Of a stretch of 8,861 bases of DNA, positions 7,848-8,861 are shown piece by piece (position 1 is the first letter of the stretch; the number at the start of each line of letters is the position of its first letter). This DNA is from PXAP01 sp964520585 (GTDB lineage Bacteria; Bacteroidota; Bacteroidia; Bacteroidales; PUMT01), in NCBI GenBank assembly GCA_964520585.1, contig CAZFOO010000143.1, forward strand, positions 1 to 8,861, in the 5' to 3' direction. Position numbers and translations under genes: made by a program. The notes under the pieces were generated by a model. That model had not been told where the DNA came from and made no database searches. It worked only from the letters and a program-made list of their open reading frames with translations.

Positions 7848-7865
7848 CTAATTTAAATATATTTA
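7835..7865 (+). promoter_or_regulatory. Candidate promoter for the GntR gene, overlapping the palindrome
   Basis: On the plus strand TTG (7835-7837) is followed by a 20-base spacer and TATATTTA (7858-7865), one base off TAnnTTTG. The arrangement mirrors the E2 promoter, using the same palindrome. It would give a leader of roughly 110 bases before the GntR start. It is weaker than the E2 candidate because of the last-base mismatch. Confidence 0.4.
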
Positions 7866-7965
7866 CAACTTTAGCCAAATAAAGCTAATTTAATTGACCG
7901 GGGTTATTACAGGCAAAAACTTATAAGCAAAAAAGAATTAAGTATAAACAGGATTAAATTAGCTT
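7845..7965. repeat. Three copies of AAGCTAATTTAA in the E2-GntR spacer
   Basis: The 12-base word occurs at 7845-7856 and 7882-7893 in direct orientation and at 7954-7965 inverted. Copies two and three share 13 bases. Copy one overlaps the end of the palindrome by three bases. Copies two and three would lie in the GntR leader if the plus-strand promoter is right. The set looks like extra binding sites for a regulator, though A/T-rich DNA raises the chance background. Confidence 0.5.
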
Positions 7966-7983
7966 CAAAAACGAAAATTCCCG

Positions 7984-8703
7984 ATGAATGCCATGAGTAA
8001 AAATATCCCCCAGCACAGACGACTTTACGAAATTCTGCGCAAGCATATAAATGAAGAGATTTATAAAGAAGGCGACCTGCTGCCTTCTGAGAACGATCTC
8101 TGCAGCATCTATGGCCTAACCAGGCCTACTGTAAGGCAGGCACTTTCCGCACTGGTACAGGATGGCTATATAACCAGGCAACAGGGTAAAGGGAGCATTG
8201 TCAGGAAAATGCCCCAGGGTATTGGTATTTTGTCTGTCTCAGGGACAACAACAGCTTTAAAAGATAAGAATCTAAGAACGGAAATAATAGAAGAGCCCCG
8301 GATAACTCCCTGGCCTGAAAATTTCAAGTTCGCACTATCAGACCTGGAAATTGAATCAGGCTGCATCCATATGACCAGGCTCAGGTTACTCGATGATAAC
8401 CCGGTTTTTTATGATATAAGCTATATCCCGGCTATAAACCTGCCAAGGTTCACATCCCGTACATTCAGGAACCGTTCGCTGTTTGGAATATTACGAAAAA
8501 ACTACCAGATTGAGATAAAAGGCGGAGAACAAAGAATAAAGGCCATAAAGGCAGACAGCATAATTTCAGGATACCTGAAAGTCAAAACCGGTTATCCCGT
8601 GCTTCATATGGAAAGAAAAATGATCACCAACCGGGCCGGGCTGAATATTTACTCATCAATATATTGCAACACCAGTGAATATTCAATTTATGGAACTTTT
8701 TAA
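7984..8703 (+). CDS. GntR-family transcriptional regulator, HutC type with UTRA domain
   Basis: A 239-residue protein. Residues about 11-75 form the GntR winged helix-turn-helix, with LLPSENDLCSIYGLTRPTV and recognition helix RPTVRQALSALVQDGYITR, then the wing QQGKGSIV. Residues about 85-236 fit the UTRA ligand-binding domain, including the conserved pattern of DNPVFYDISYIP, SLFGIL and the ending EYSIYGTF. HutC-type regulators sense a small molecule, often a sugar phosphate, amino sugar or organic acid, and release DNA when it binds. The gene is divergent from the E2/E1 genes and shares a 248-base control region with them, so it probably represses them and itself; that is inference. Two starts are possible, 7984 or the Met at 7993; neither has a Shine-Dalgarno sequence, and both keep the whole DNA-binding domain. 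Confidence 0.93.
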   Translation: MNAMSKNIPQHRRLYEILRKHINEEIYKEGDLLPSENDLCSIYGLTRPTVRQALSALVQDGYITRQQGKGSIVRKMPQGIGILSVSGTTTALKDKNLRTEIIEEPRITPWPENFKFALSDLEIESGCIHMTRLRLLDDNPVFYDISYIPAINLPRFTSRTFRNRSLFGILRKNYQIEIKGGEQRIKAIKADSIISGYLKVKTGYPVLHMERKMITNRAGLNIYSSIYCNTSEYSIYGTF

Positions 8704-8796
8704 AACATAATAATTGTAAAATGTTTCATGTGAAGTTCAGCAAATATCCACCATGATGATAAATCAAAGATTGAAATTTGAAATGTATGGCTTATG

Positions 8797-8816
8797 AAAA
8801 AAACCGGTGCCGGTTC
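8797..8816 (-). terminator. Possible intrinsic terminator for an unseen minus-strand gene
   Basis: On the minus strand AACCG, a four-base loop and CGGTT are followed at once by a T-run (the plus strand has seven A bases at 8797-8803). The stem is only five pairs. In the plus direction no T-run follows, so it is a poor terminator for GntR. It would suit a gene converging from beyond the right edge. Confidence 0.35.
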
Positions 8817-8826
8817 ATCAGTGTAT

Positions 8827-8842
8827 TTGTAATTTTGTAATT
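8827..8842 (+). repeat. Tandem TTGTAATT repeat
   Basis: TTGTAATT occurs twice without a gap (8827-8834 and 8835-8842). The same eight bases make up more than half of the palindrome at 7834-7847. It might be a further regulator site or chance in A/T-rich DNA. Confidence 0.35.
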
Positions 8843-8861
8843 AAAACTAAATGATTTGAAT

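Larger units (their letters stand above)
8704..8861. other. Right-edge spacer after the GntR gene, no gene recognised
   Basis: These 158 bases are A/T-rich and contain only very short reading frames. They hold a small G/C hairpin and a tandem repeat, listed separately. No family could be recognised on either strand, but the window ends here so a gene starting or ending just beyond cannot be excluded. Confidence 0.5.

Noticed and set aside
8722..8737. Sequence resembling a parS site (TGTTTCATGTGAAGTT)
   Set aside because: It matches about 12 of 16 bases of the usual parS consensus, but the central CACGTG core is CATGTG and the right arm is degraded. No partition genes are nearby.
8794..8832. 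Tiny plus-strand frame of 12 codons after the GntR gene
   Set aside because: Too short to support as a gene, and it overlaps the hairpin with the A-run, which is a simpler explanation.

Overview
The window most likely comes from a Bacteroidota (Bacteroidetes) chromosome. Three things support this. The starts of all six genes lack a recognisable Shine-Dalgarno sequence and sit behind A/T-rich leaders. The spacers between genes are long and A/T-rich while the genes are of moderate GC. The one promoter region I can read follows the Bacteroidota pattern of TTG, a spacer of about 20 bases, then TAnnTTTG. No rRNA, tRNA, CRISPR array, insertion sequence or phage gene was seen.

Layout from left to right. 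Positions 1-567 (minus) hold the N-terminal part of a RhaD-like class II aldolase that runs off the left edge. Positions 603-1826 (minus) hold a PHP-domain metallohydrolase just upstream of it, forming a two-gene unit with a 35-base spacer. After 471 bases without a gene comes an aldo/keto reductase at 2298-3302 (minus). After a further 305 bases comes a very long thiamine-diphosphate E1 with fused alpha and beta parts at 3608-6076 (minus). It is preceded, across 315 bases, by a lipoyl E2 acyltransferase at 6392-7735 (minus). A GntR/HutC-type regulator with a UTRA ligand domain is divergent at 7984-8703 (plus). The last 158 bases carry no recognised gene.

How the genes fit together. E2 and E1 are two of the three parts of a 2-oxo acid dehydrogenase complex, which decarboxylates a 2-oxo acid oxidatively to an acyl-CoA. 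E3 (dihydrolipoamide dehydrogenase) is not in the window and must come from elsewhere. The divergent GntR gene is probably the dedicated regulator. The space between it and E2 contains a perfect 14-base palindrome that supplies the TTG (-33) element of a candidate promoter on each strand, and a 12-base word present three times. This points to a complex induced by a specific substrate rather than a housekeeping pyruvate or branched-chain complex, but the substrate cannot be read from sequence. The aldo/keto reductase, PHP protein and aldolase suggest nearby carbohydrate catabolism; whether they belong to the same pathway is inference.

The most interesting points are the symmetric divergent control region, the unusual E1 (822 residues, two insertions, GDA in place of GDG in the cofactor motif), and the PHP protein with altered metal-site positions.
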